DNA of 64,000 bases, from NCBI RefSeq assembly GCF_913777995.1, contig NZ_CAJYVE010000031.1, positions 78,257 through 142,256 of the forward strand. Reading direction: 5' to 3'. This document shows, piece after piece, positions 57,634-64,000 of this stretch. The stretch's first letter is position 1, and each line of letters begins with the position of its first letter. A program made the translations under genes and the position numbers. The notes beneath the pieces are model-generated. The model was not told where the DNA came from. It saw nothing but the letters and a program-made list of their open reading frames with translations, and did not search any database. The stretch comes from an uncultured Pseudomonas sp. GTDB taxonomy: Bacteria > Pseudomonadota > Gammaproteobacteria > Pseudomonadales > Pseudomonadaceae.

Positions 57634-58653
57634 ATGAAAGCCTTTTTCCACCCCAAGCAACGCCTGCATCACCCGCGCTCCTACCTGTCCCGTGGGCAGA
57701 TGCGCGAGCCTCAGGAAATCCCCGCACGCATCGACCCGTTGCTGGCGATGGTCGAGCGCCTGGGCTATCCGCTGGTCGAACCTGCCGACCAGGGCATTGC
57801 GCCGCTCGCCGCCGTACACAGCCAGGCTTATCTCGATTACCTGCGCAGTGCCTACCAGGAGTGGCACGCCGTGCCGGAAGACTGGGGCGACGAGGTGATG
57901 TCGAACATCTTCATCCGCGAGAACAATCCGCTGCGCGGCATCCTCGGCAAGACGGCACGTTACCTGGCCGATGGCAGCTGCCCGATTGGCGCCCACACCT
58001 GGGAAGCGGCCTACTGGTCCGCGCAGAGTTGCATCGCTGCAGCCCAGGCGGTCGCCGATGGCGAACCGGCGGCCTACGCCCTGTGTCGCCCGCCCGGCCA
58101 TCATGCGCGGGCCGAGGCGGCGGGCGGCTTCTGCTTCCTCAACAACGCGGCGATTGCCGCACAGCAGCTCAGGTCGCGCTTCGCCAGGGTCGCGATTCTC
58201 GACACCGACATGCATCACGGGCAGGGCATCCAGGAAATCTTCTACGAGCGCGATGACGTGCTGTACGTGTCGATCCACGGTGACCCCACCAATTTCTACC
58301 CGGTGGTCGCCGGCTTCGATGACGAGCGCGGCCAAGGGCGTGGCGAGGGTTTCAATCTCAACCTGCCGATGCCCCACGGCGCCAGCGAAGAAGACTTCTT
58401 TGCGTGCCTGGCCCAGGCGGAAACCGCGCTGCGCGACTTCGCCCCCGAGGTGCTGGTGCTGTCGCTGGGCTTCGACATCTATGAAAACGACCCGCAGTCC
58501 AAGGTCGCCGTCACTCATGCCGGCTTCCAGCGCCTCGGTGAGCGCATTCGCGCGCTGGGCCTGCCGTGCGTCATCGTTCAGGAGGGCGGTTACGACATCG
58601 CCACCCTCGACGAGAACGCCTTGCGCTTCTTCAGCGGTCTGGCGGGCCATTGA
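57634..58653 (+). CDS. Histone-deacetylase-family amidohydrolase (acetylpolyamine amidohydrolase-like)
   Basis: 339-aa zinc amidohydrolase of the HDAC superfamily: RPPGHHARAEAAGGFCFLNN (catalytic His pair), DTDMHHGQGIQEIFYERDDV (zinc Asp/His) and GFDIYENDP (zinc Asp). It resembles acetylpolyamine amidohydrolases, which remove acetyl groups from acetyl-putrescine and -cadaverine. ATG 57634 has GAGGT 6 bases upstream. It ends the LysR-linked operon, so the natural substrate may be another N-acyl amine. Confidence 0.88.
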   Translation: MKAFFHPKQRLHHPRSYLSRGQMREPQEIPARIDPLLAMVERLGYPLVEPADQGIAPLAAVHSQAYLDYLRSAYQEWHAVPEDWGDEVMSNIFIRENNPLRGILGKTARYLADGSCPIGAHTWEAAYWSAQSCIAAAQAVADGEPAAYALCRPPGHHARAEAAGGFCFLNNAAIAAQQLRSRFARVAILDTDMHHGQGIQEIFYERDDVLYVSIHGDPTNFYPVVAGFDDERGQGRGEGFNLNLPMPHGASEEDFFACLAQAETALRDFAPEVLVLSLGFDIYENDPQSKVAVTHAGFQRLGERIRALGLPCVIVQEGGYDIATLDENALRFFSGLAGH

Positions 58654-58748
58654 GCGAACGCCGACATGGCCTGGCGGGCGCGTTCAGGCTATCTTCTGCG
58701 GCATGCCCGGTGTGAGCGACACAGGGAGATATCTGCCAGGAGAGCGAA

Positions 58749-59138
58749 ATGAAGTCCGTCACCACCGCCATTGCGGCCACCCTCGCCATTGCGTGCATGG
58801 CGCAGGCGCACGCCGCCTCGGTATACAAGGGGTTGTTCACGGATGGTCAGTCCCGGGTGCTGATGATTCTGCAACTGGAACCGTCGGCCAAGCCCGGCGA
58901 GCGGGCGGGGCAACTGCGCATGGCCGAGCCGTGGATGTGCCAGCTGCAGCTGCGCGCGACGGACGGCGACGGCCAGGCGCGCCGTTACGTCTTTGCCGGT
59001 GTCGGCGCGGGACGTTGCGATCGCCTGTCGCAAGGCCACCTGAGCGTCGAAGTCGACGGTGACAATGCGGCCGTGCGGGTGTTCGACGCGAAGGGGGCCG
59101 AGCGCTACAGCGCCGACCTGATCGAGATCCGTTCCTGA
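58749..59138 (+). CDS. Small secreted hypothetical protein
   Basis: 129-aa protein with signal peptide MKSVTTAIAATLAIACMAQAHA and a beta-rich mature part with two Cys (about residues 63 and 88) that may form a disulfide. Short repeats of the kind VYKGLFTDGQSRVLMILQLE and AVRVFDAKGAERYSADLIEI resemble two beta sheets. AGGAGAG lies 7 bases upstream. No family recognised. Confidence 0.75.
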   Translation: MKSVTTAIAATLAIACMAQAHAASVYKGLFTDGQSRVLMILQLEPSAKPGERAGQLRMAEPWMCQLQLRATDGDGQARRYVFAGVGAGRCDRLSQGHLSVEVDGDNAAVRVFDAKGAERYSADLIEIRS

Positions 59139-59171
59139 GCGCCTGGTCCTGGCCCATCGGGCACCTTCAGC

Positions 59172-60395
59172 TCAGACAGCCTGGGCGCCACCTAGAGAGT
59201 CATCCACCGGCAGGGGGTTGGACACCCGACCGGGGGTGAGGATCACCTTGCGGCAGTCCTGCTCCTTGCGATCGAACAGCCGGTAGCCCAGGGCGGCGTC
59301 CTCCAGCGACAGGCGATGGCTGATGATGGCCTCCGGGCGCAGTCGGCCTGCCTCTATGTGGCCCAGCAGCTCGGGCATGTATTTCTGGACATGGGTCTGG
59401 CCCATCCGGAAGGTCAGGCCCTTGTCGAAGGCGTCGCCGAACAGAAAGCCGTGGATGAAGCCGGCATACACGCCTGGCACGCTCACCACGCCGCCACGTC
59501 GTACCGTGGCGATGCACTGGCGCAGCGCTTTGCCGCTGCTGCCTTCGAGCTTGAGGGTGGCCAGTACTGTCTCGGTGGTGCTGCCCTTGGCCTCGAAGCC
59601 CACCGCATCGATCACCGCATCCACGCCGCGCAGGCCGGGGGTCTGGCGAATGATGGTGTCGGCCGGGTCGTCGTCCTCGGCGAAATTCACCGGTATCACG
59701 CCATAGACCTGCTGGGCGTAAGCCAGCCGGTACGGGTGATGGTCGACCATGAACAACCGCTCGACCCCCAGCATGCGCGCGCAGGCCGCGCACATCAGGC
59801 CGACGGGGCCTGCGCCGTAGATCGCCAGGCTGGAACCGGGCCCCACGCCACTGTTAAGGACCGCCTGCCAGCCGGTGGGCAGGATGTCGGAAAGAAACAG
59901 CACCTGCTCGTCGTCCAGCACGCTCGGCACCTTGATCGGGCCGACATTGGCCTTGGGCACCCGCACATATTCGGCCTGTCCGCCGGGCACGCCACCGTAC
60001 AGGTGGCTGTAGCCGAACAGCGCCGCCGCTGGCGGAATGGATTTGCGGTTGAGGATCGCACCGCGCCCGCTGTTGGTGGTCTCGCAGGCGGCGTATTGCT
60101 CCAGCTTGCAGAAGAAGCAGTCGCCGCAGGCGATGACGAAGGGGATCACCACCCGGTCGCCGCGTTGCAGGCGGGTCACCGCCGGGCCGGTTTCTTCGAC
60201 GATGCCCATGAACTCGTGGCCGAAGATATCGCCATGGGCAACCGACGGCACTTTGCCGTGGTACAGGTGCAGGTCAGACCCGCAGATGGCCGTGGCAGTG
60301 ACACGCAGAATGAGGTCGTCGTCGTCCTGCAAGGTCGGGTCGGGCACATCCTCGACCTTGACGTGGTAGGCACCTTGATAGGTCAGCGCTCGCAT
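59172..60395 (-). CDS. Zinc-dependent medium-chain alcohol dehydrogenase (FDH-like)
   Basis: 407-aa MDR dehydrogenase. Catalytic zinc ligands in [13 protein letters not shown] and [12 protein letters not shown]; four-Cys structural zinc in [18 protein letters not shown]-binding [13 protein letters not shown]; and an insert typical of the long glutathione-independent formaldehyde dehydrogenase-like group. The substrate is unknown; formaldehyde or other aldehydes/alcohols are possible. It is divergent from the YciE-like gene and may belong to a stress response with it. Confidence 0.88.
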   Translation of the reverse strand: MRALTYQGAYHVKVEDVPDPTLQDDDDLILRVTATAICGSDLHLYHGKVPSVAHGDIFGHEFMGIVEETGPAVTRLQRGDRVVIPFVIACGDCFFCKLEQYAACETTNSGRGAILNRKSIPPAAALFGYSHLYGGVPGGQAEYVRVPKANVGPIKVPSVLDDEQVLFLSDILPTGWQAVLNSGVGPGSSLAIYGAGPVGLMCAACARMLGVERLFMVDHHPYRLAYAQQVYGVIPVNFAEDDDPADTIIRQTPGLRGVDAVIDAVGFEAKGSTTETVLATLKLEGSSGKALRQCIATVRRGGVVSVPGVYAGFIHGFLFGDAFDKGLTFRMGQTHVQKYMPELLGHIEAGRLRPEAIISHRLSLEDAALGYRLFDRKEQDCRKVILTPGRVSNPLPVDDSLGGAQAV

Positions 60396-60602
60396 GGCGT
60401 TCCAGCTCCCTTGTGAATGGCCTGTTCAAGCAGAGGAACCCGGCGTGGCAACGATGGTTCAGCCGCGCCCGGAGCCGCTGGACCAACGGACAGGCAGTTC
60501 GTCGGCGGCCTGGAGCAAGGCCGGGGTGGTCCCGGTCGATGTTCACGAGGGAGACATGCGCGGTTCCTTCTCCATCCACCACATCGAGCAATGAGGTTCG
60601 TG

Positions 60603-61130
60603 ATGAGCAAAGCAAGCGCAAGCAGAAAGACCTTTGACGATCTGTTCGTCCATGAGCTTTCGGACATCTACAGCGCCGAGAAGCAGATCACCCGGGCACT
60701 GCCCAAGCTGGCCAGGGCGTCCAGCGATCCGGAGCTGGCCGAGGCCTTCAATTCGCACCTGGAGGAAACCCACGGGCAGATCCAGCGTATCGATCAACTG
60801 GTCGAGTCCGCCGGGCTGAAACTCAAACGCATGAAATGCGTGGCCATGGAAGGGTTGATCGAGGAGAGCAAAGAGCTGCTGGATGAAATCGAAAAAGGCC
60901 CGATCCTCGATGCCGGGCTGATCGCGGCCTGCCAGAAGGTCGAGCATTACGAAATTGCTGGCTACGGCACCCTGGTGGCCATGGCCCGGCAACTGGGCAT
61001 GGAGGACGCCGCTTCGCTGCTGGAGGAGACCCTCCAGGAAGAGAAATCCGCCGACGAGAAGCTGACCCGCATCGCCGAGCAGAGTGTCGCCCAGACGCAG
61101 CAGCAGGAGGGGCAGGACGATCAGGCGTAG
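60603..61130 (+). CDS. YciE/YciF-like ferritin-fold protein (DUF892)
   Basis: 175-aa four-helix protein of the DUF892 family: LFVHELSDIYSAEKQITRAL, HLEETHGQIQRIDQL, ACQKVEHYEIAGYGTLVAMA and LEETLQEEKSADEKL. The Glu/His pairs at each helix are ferritin-like diiron or metal ligands. Family members respond to stress; function is not settled. ATG 60603 with GAGGT about 7 bases upstream. The 206 bp before it hold no gene I can support. Confidence 0.88.
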   Translation: MSKASASRKTFDDLFVHELSDIYSAEKQITRALPKLARASSDPELAEAFNSHLEETHGQIQRIDQLVESAGLKLKRMKCVAMEGLIEESKELLDEIEKGPILDAGLIAACQKVEHYEIAGYGTLVAMARQLGMEDAASLLEETLQEEKSADEKLTRIAEQSVAQTQQQEGQDDQA

Positions 61131-61140
61131 TAGGCGCTTT

Positions 61141-61218
61141 CAGCCGCGAAGAGGCCGAGAACCCACAGCCTCTGCGGTGAGCACGAGGTCGCTGCGCGGC
61201 TGAAGCCGCTCCTTGTAC
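61141..61218. repeat. Diverged REP pair in inverted orientation
   Basis: CAGCCGCGAAGAGGCCG at 61141-61157 matches one half of the P. putida-type REP. CGCGGCTGAAGCCGCTCCTT at 61195-61214 is the inverse of the other half. A further GCCGCTCGCGGC lies at 61251. Placed at the convergent ends of the YciE-like gene and sdaA, as REPs usually are. Confidence 0.6.
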
Positions 61219-61296
61219 TGCGCTCTGATCGATCTGTGCTGCAGCAACAGCCGCTCGCGGCAAAGCCTGAGCGGCCCGGATCGGAACCCGACGGTC

Positions 61297-62673
61297 TCAG
61301 CACTCCACCAGGCTGACCGCCAGGCCGCCGCGGGAGGTTTCCTTGTATTTGTCGTGCATGTCGGCACCGGTGTCGCGCATGGTGCGGATCGCCCGGTCGA
61401 GGGAGATGAAGTGTTCGCCATCGCCACGCAACGACATCTGCGCGGCGTTGATGGCCTTCACGGCGGCAATCGCGTTGCGTTCGATGCACGGCACCTGCAC
61501 CAGACCGCCGACCGGGTCGCAGGTCAGCCCCAGGTTGTGTTCCAGGCCGATCTCGGCGGCGTTCTCCACCTGCTGTGGGGTGGCGCCGAGAATTTCCGCC
61601 AGTCCGGCGGCGGCCATGGCACAGGCCGAGCCGACTTCGCCCTGGCAACCGACTTCAGCGCCGGAAATCGAGGCGTTTTTCTTACACAGGATGCCCACTG
61701 CCGAGGCCGCGAGGAAGAAGCGCACCACGTCGTCGTCGTTGGCCGCCGGGTTGAACTTCATGAAGTAGTGCAGCACGGCTGGCACGATGCCGGCGGCGCC
61801 GTTGGTGGGCGCGGTGACCATGCGCCCGCCGGCGGCGTTCTCTTCGTTGACCGCCAGGGCGAACAGGTTGACCCATTCCATGGCGCTGAGGGTCGAGCCG
61901 ATCACGTTGGGCTGTTCGATGGCCTGCAGGCTCTGGTGCAGGCGCCAGGCACGGCGGCGTACGTTGAGGCCACCGGGCAGGATGCCCTGTTCGTTCAGGC
62001 CCTTGTTCACGCAGTCCTGCATGGCGCCCCAGATGTGCAGGATCTTGGCGCGGATTTCCGCTTCGGAGCGCCAGCACTTTTCGTTCTCCAGCATCAGCGC
62101 GGAGATGCTCATGTTGTGCGTCTTGCACAGGTGCAGCAGTTCGCGGGCGCTGGAGAAATCGTAGGGCAGCTCGGTGCTGTCGCTGTCGAGCCGGCCGCTG
62201 GCAGCCTGCTCGGCATCGATGATGAAACCGCCGCCGATGGAATAGTAGGTCTGCTCGTACAGCTCGCCGGTGGGGCCGTAGGCGCAGATCGTCATGCCGT
62301 TGGGGTGGAACGGCAGGTTCTCGTCGAGCAGGCGCATGTCGCGGGCCCAGGTGAACTCGATTTCCCGCTCGCCGCCAACTTGCAGGCGGCCGTCCTGAAG
62401 CATTTTCTCGATACGCTGGTTGACGTCGGCGATGTCCACGGTGTCGGGCCATTCACCCATCAGGCCCATGACCGTGGCACGGTCGCTGGCGTGGCCGATA
62501 CCCGTGGCCGACAGAGAACCGTACAATCGCACCTCGATGCGCTCGACACTGGGCAGCAGCTCGCGTTGGCGCAGATCCCCGACGAAGGTCGCCCCGGCGC
62601 GCATGGGGCCTACGGTGTGCGAACTGGATGGACCGATGCCGATTTTGAACATGTCGAAGACGCTGATAGCCAT
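61297..62673 (-). CDS. sdaA: L-serine ammonia-lyase (serine dehydratase), type 1
   Basis: 458-aa single-chain iron-sulfur serine dehydratase: [59 protein letters not shown]. The C-terminal residue is Cys458 (AVSLVEC), the residue that in the Legionella enzyme folds back as the fourth ligand of the [4Fe-4S] cluster. Converts serine to pyruvate and ammonia. Divergent from a DsdC-like LysR gene, which probably controls it. Confidence 0.95.
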   Translation of the reverse strand: MAISVFDMFKIGIGPSSSHTVGPMRAGATFVGDLRQRELLPSVERIEVRLYGSLSATGIGHASDRATVMGLMGEWPDTVDIADVNQRIEKMLQDGRLQVGGEREIEFTWARDMRLLDENLPFHPNGMTICAYGPTGELYEQTYYSIGGGFIIDAEQAASGRLDSDSTELPYDFSSARELLHLCKTHNMSISALMLENEKCWRSEAEIRAKILHIWGAMQDCVNKGLNEQGILPGGLNVRRRAWRLHQSLQAIEQPNVIGSTLSAMEWVNLFALAVNEENAAGGRMVTAPTNGAAGIVPAVLHYFMKFNPAANDDDVVRFFLAASAVGILCKKNASISGAEVGCQGEVGSACAMAAAGLAEILGATPQQVENAAEIGLEHNLGLTCDPVGGLVQVPCIERNAIAAVKAINAAQMSLRGDGEHFISLDRAIRTMRDTGADMHDKYKETSRGGLAVSLVEC

Positions 62674-62796
62674 GCCGTATAACCCTCGGATAAATAGCCT
62701 GAGGCCTCAGGCCCCCACTCGTGGAGGCTATCTTTGGGCTGCGCTGCCGAAACAACAAACGATTGTTCCTATGCAACGCTTTAGCGGAACTGTTCA

Positions 62797-63711
62797 ATGA
62801 GCCGAATCGTCAACGCACAGATGCATGCCTGGCTGCAGGTATTCGCCTGTGCCGCCAGGCACCTGTCTTTCACCCGTTGTGCCGATGAGCTGCACGTCAC
62901 CCCTGGCGCGATCAGCCAGCAGATGCGCCAGCTTGAAGAGCGGCTGGGTTTCGCGCTGTTCCATCGCGTGGGGCGCGGCCTGGAACTGACCGCCGAGGGC
63001 CAGCGCCTGGCCCTGGTCGCCAACGAGGTGCAGAGCCGTATCAGCGATGAACTGCGCCTGTTGTATTCCGGGCAGATCGGCGGGGTGTTCAAGCTGCGCT
63101 CGATTCCGTCCTTCTTGCATAAATGGCTGATGCCGCGCCTGCCACGCCTGCAGCAGGCGTTCCCCGACATCCAGCTGCGGGTGATCGCCGAGGACAGCAG
63201 CGGCTCGCTGCGCGACGATGACTTTGACCTGGCCATCGACCTCAACGACGGCAGTTACCCTGGGCTGCTGACTACGCCGCTGCTGGAAGAAGAGCTGTTC
63301 CCGGTCTGCTCACCGGCGCTGCTTGAAGGTCGCCCGCCGCTGGACGGCCCGAGCCAGCTGGTGCATTACCCTTTGCTGCACGACATCACCGCCTGGCGTG
63401 GCAGCTATGAATACGCCGAGTGGGAGTTCTACCTCACCGCCATCGGTGCCGAGGGCGTGGATGTGCGGCGCGGGCATACCTTCAACCGCAACCACCTGAC
63501 CATCGAGGCTGCGCGCATGGGCATGGGCGTGGCGATCGCGCGCAAGACGCTGATCACCGATGAACTGGTAGAAGGCTCGCTGATCGTGCCGTTCGGTCAT
63601 CCGATCCAGGCGCGCAAGAAGTACGTGCTGGTCTATCGCGAAGGTGCCCTGAGCACCCCGTCACGCCGTGCGGTGCATGACTGGTTGGTGAACGAGGCGC
63701 TGCACGGCTGA
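62797..63711 (+). CDS. LysR-family regulator, DsdC/GcvA-like
   Basis: 304-aa LysR protein: HTH in ARHLSFTRCADELHVTPGAISQ (about residues 24-45) and an effector domain with FPDIQLRVIAEDSSGSLRD, LFPVCSPALLEG and GMGVAIARKTLI, which reads like E. coli DsdC, the D-serine regulator. It is divergent from sdaA with 123 bp between starts, so serine-responsive control of sdaA is likely. The effector is inferred. Confidence 0.88.
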   Translation: MSRIVNAQMHAWLQVFACAARHLSFTRCADELHVTPGAISQQMRQLEERLGFALFHRVGRGLELTAEGQRLALVANEVQSRISDELRLLYSGQIGGVFKLRSIPSFLHKWLMPRLPRLQQAFPDIQLRVIAEDSSGSLRDDDFDLAIDLNDGSYPGLLTTPLLEEELFPVCSPALLEGRPPLDGPSQLVHYPLLHDITAWRGSYEYAEWEFYLTAIGAEGVDVRRGHTFNRNHLTIEAARMGMGVAIARKTLITDELVEGSLIVPFGHPIQARKKYVLVYREGALSTPSRRAVHDWLVNEALHG

Positions 63712-63889
63712 GGTTGCACAGACCTGAAGGCTGGCGTGGTCAAGGTCTGGCGACCTCCCGGTTGAACCGGGGTTAGCCGCAATACTGATCTTTTAGACCA
63801 AAGCAATCCGATCTGGCGTCGCTTTTGCTTTTCAAGCGCAGAACTTACAGACGCCGCCAAACGCGACTTCGGTGCAGGCCGAGTGGAGG
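63712..63889. other. Intergenic region after the LysR gene
   Basis: No gene seen. A CTTACA at 63844 matches half of the TGTAAG-N6-CTTACA GacA box of Rsm small-RNA genes, but the other half is absent, so this is weak. Confidence 0.3.
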
Positions 63890-63893
63890 TGTC

Positions 63894-63929
63894 ATGGAAG
63901 GGGGTAAGCCGGCAGGGAAGCCGGCTTAG
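63894..63929 (+). CDS. Possible 11-aa leader peptide MEGGKPAGKPA
   Basis: ATG GAA GGG GGT AAG CCG GCA GGG AAG CCG GCT TAG, with a strong GGAGG site 5 bases before the ATG. It overlaps the first GGA-loop hairpin, so translation would open that hairpin. Coding use is unproven. Confidence 0.35.
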   Translation: MEGGKPAGKPA

Positions 63930-64000
63930 GCGCACTGGGCCAGGGACGGCCCATTGCGCCGGCCCCCTGGAATGGCGCCGGAAGGAGGGAAGTCTGCCCG
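63905..64000 (+). ncRNA. Structured leader or small RNA with two GGA-loop hairpins (candidate RsmA target)
   Basis: Hairpin 1 at 63905-63928: TAAGCCGGC / GCCGGCTTA, perfect 9 bp, loop AGGGAA. Hairpin 2 at 63929-63960: a 13-bp stem with one mismatch (GGCGCACTGGGCC / GGCCCATTGCGCC), loop AGGGAC. Both loops fit the RsmA/RsmE hexaloop ANGGAN. Further GGA motifs follow, ending in GGAAGGAGGGAAG, which may be the ribosome binding site of a gene just past the window. It could be an mRNA leader or an RsmA-titrating RNA. Confidence 0.5.

Noticed and set aside
63890-64000. A glycine riboswitch at the right edge
   Set aside because: The conserved glycine aptamer core is absent; the structure is instead two simple hairpins with GGA loops.

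Overview
The window is a single chromosomal stretch of high-GC gammaproteobacterial DNA, almost certainly a Pseudomonas and probably of the P. putida group. The gene order aotJQMOP-argR-aruCFGDB-E-ribH2-ltaE-alaS-lysC-rsmA-tRNAs-mgtE-amrZ, an AmrZ regulator, P. putida-like REP fragments and TGTCGC-type ArgR boxes all point there; the species assignment is inference. I see no prophage, insertion sequence or CRISPR array. The one clear accessory block is the type VI secretion (T6SS) island at the left edge.

Region by region. (1) 43-7115, minus strand: an orphan T6SS module of vgrG, a DUF4123 adaptor, a 1134-aa VasX-like effector with several membrane segments, and an AT-richer four-helix membrane protein that is the likely immunity protein. 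(2) 7.5-16.3 kb: housekeeping and envelope genes: SelW-like thioredoxin-fold protein, EamA exporter, LpxH-like phosphoesterase, Mpo1-like protein, TrkH, YdjA-like nitroreductase, the cpxR / LTxxQ protein / cpxA envelope-stress locus with a CpxR-box-like repeat, yciI and yciB. (3) 16.3-24 kb, mostly plus: PHP-domain RNase AM family, YciO, scpA-scpB, rluB, an AroP/PheP-type permease, arfB, and a convergent MFS gene. (4) 24.2-27.8 kb: small hypothetical genes, a solitary phhB with no phhA beside it, a DUF2790 protein, and acsA. (5) 28.3-41.5 kb, plus: a complete arginine uptake and catabolism locus: aotJQMOP, the regulator argR, and the arginine succinyltransferase (AST) pathway aruC, aruF, aruG, aruD, aruB, a small His-tailed protein, and aruE. 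Three ArgR boxes fit coordinated control. (6) 41.5-47.9 kb: FMN-riboswitch-controlled ribH2, ltaE, alaS, lysC, rsmA. (7) 47.9-48.9 kb: six tRNA genes (two Ser-GCT, four Arg-ACG) in a duplicated arrangement. (8) 49-53.4 kb: mgtE with an unusual leader, amrZ, small membrane proteins, tRNA-Arg-CCT, a DUF1652 protein. (9) 53.5-58.7 kb: a LysR-controlled putative catabolic operon (MHS transporter, class II aldolase, GhrA-like dehydrogenase, acetylpolyamine-amidohydrolase-like enzyme). (10) 58.7-64 kb: secreted small protein, zinc alcohol dehydrogenase, YciE-like ferritin-fold protein, REP pair, sdaA with a divergent DsdC-like LysR gene, and at the right edge a leader or small RNA carrying two GGA-loop hairpins.

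The strongest leads for something undescribed are the VasX-like effector and its candidate immunity protein, the LysR/MFS/aldolase/GhrA/deacetylase cluster, the GGA-hairpin RNA at the right edge (a candidate target or decoy of the RsmA also encoded here), and the leader with a rare-codon mini-ORF before mgtE. All readings come from inspection of the sequence only; no database search was run.
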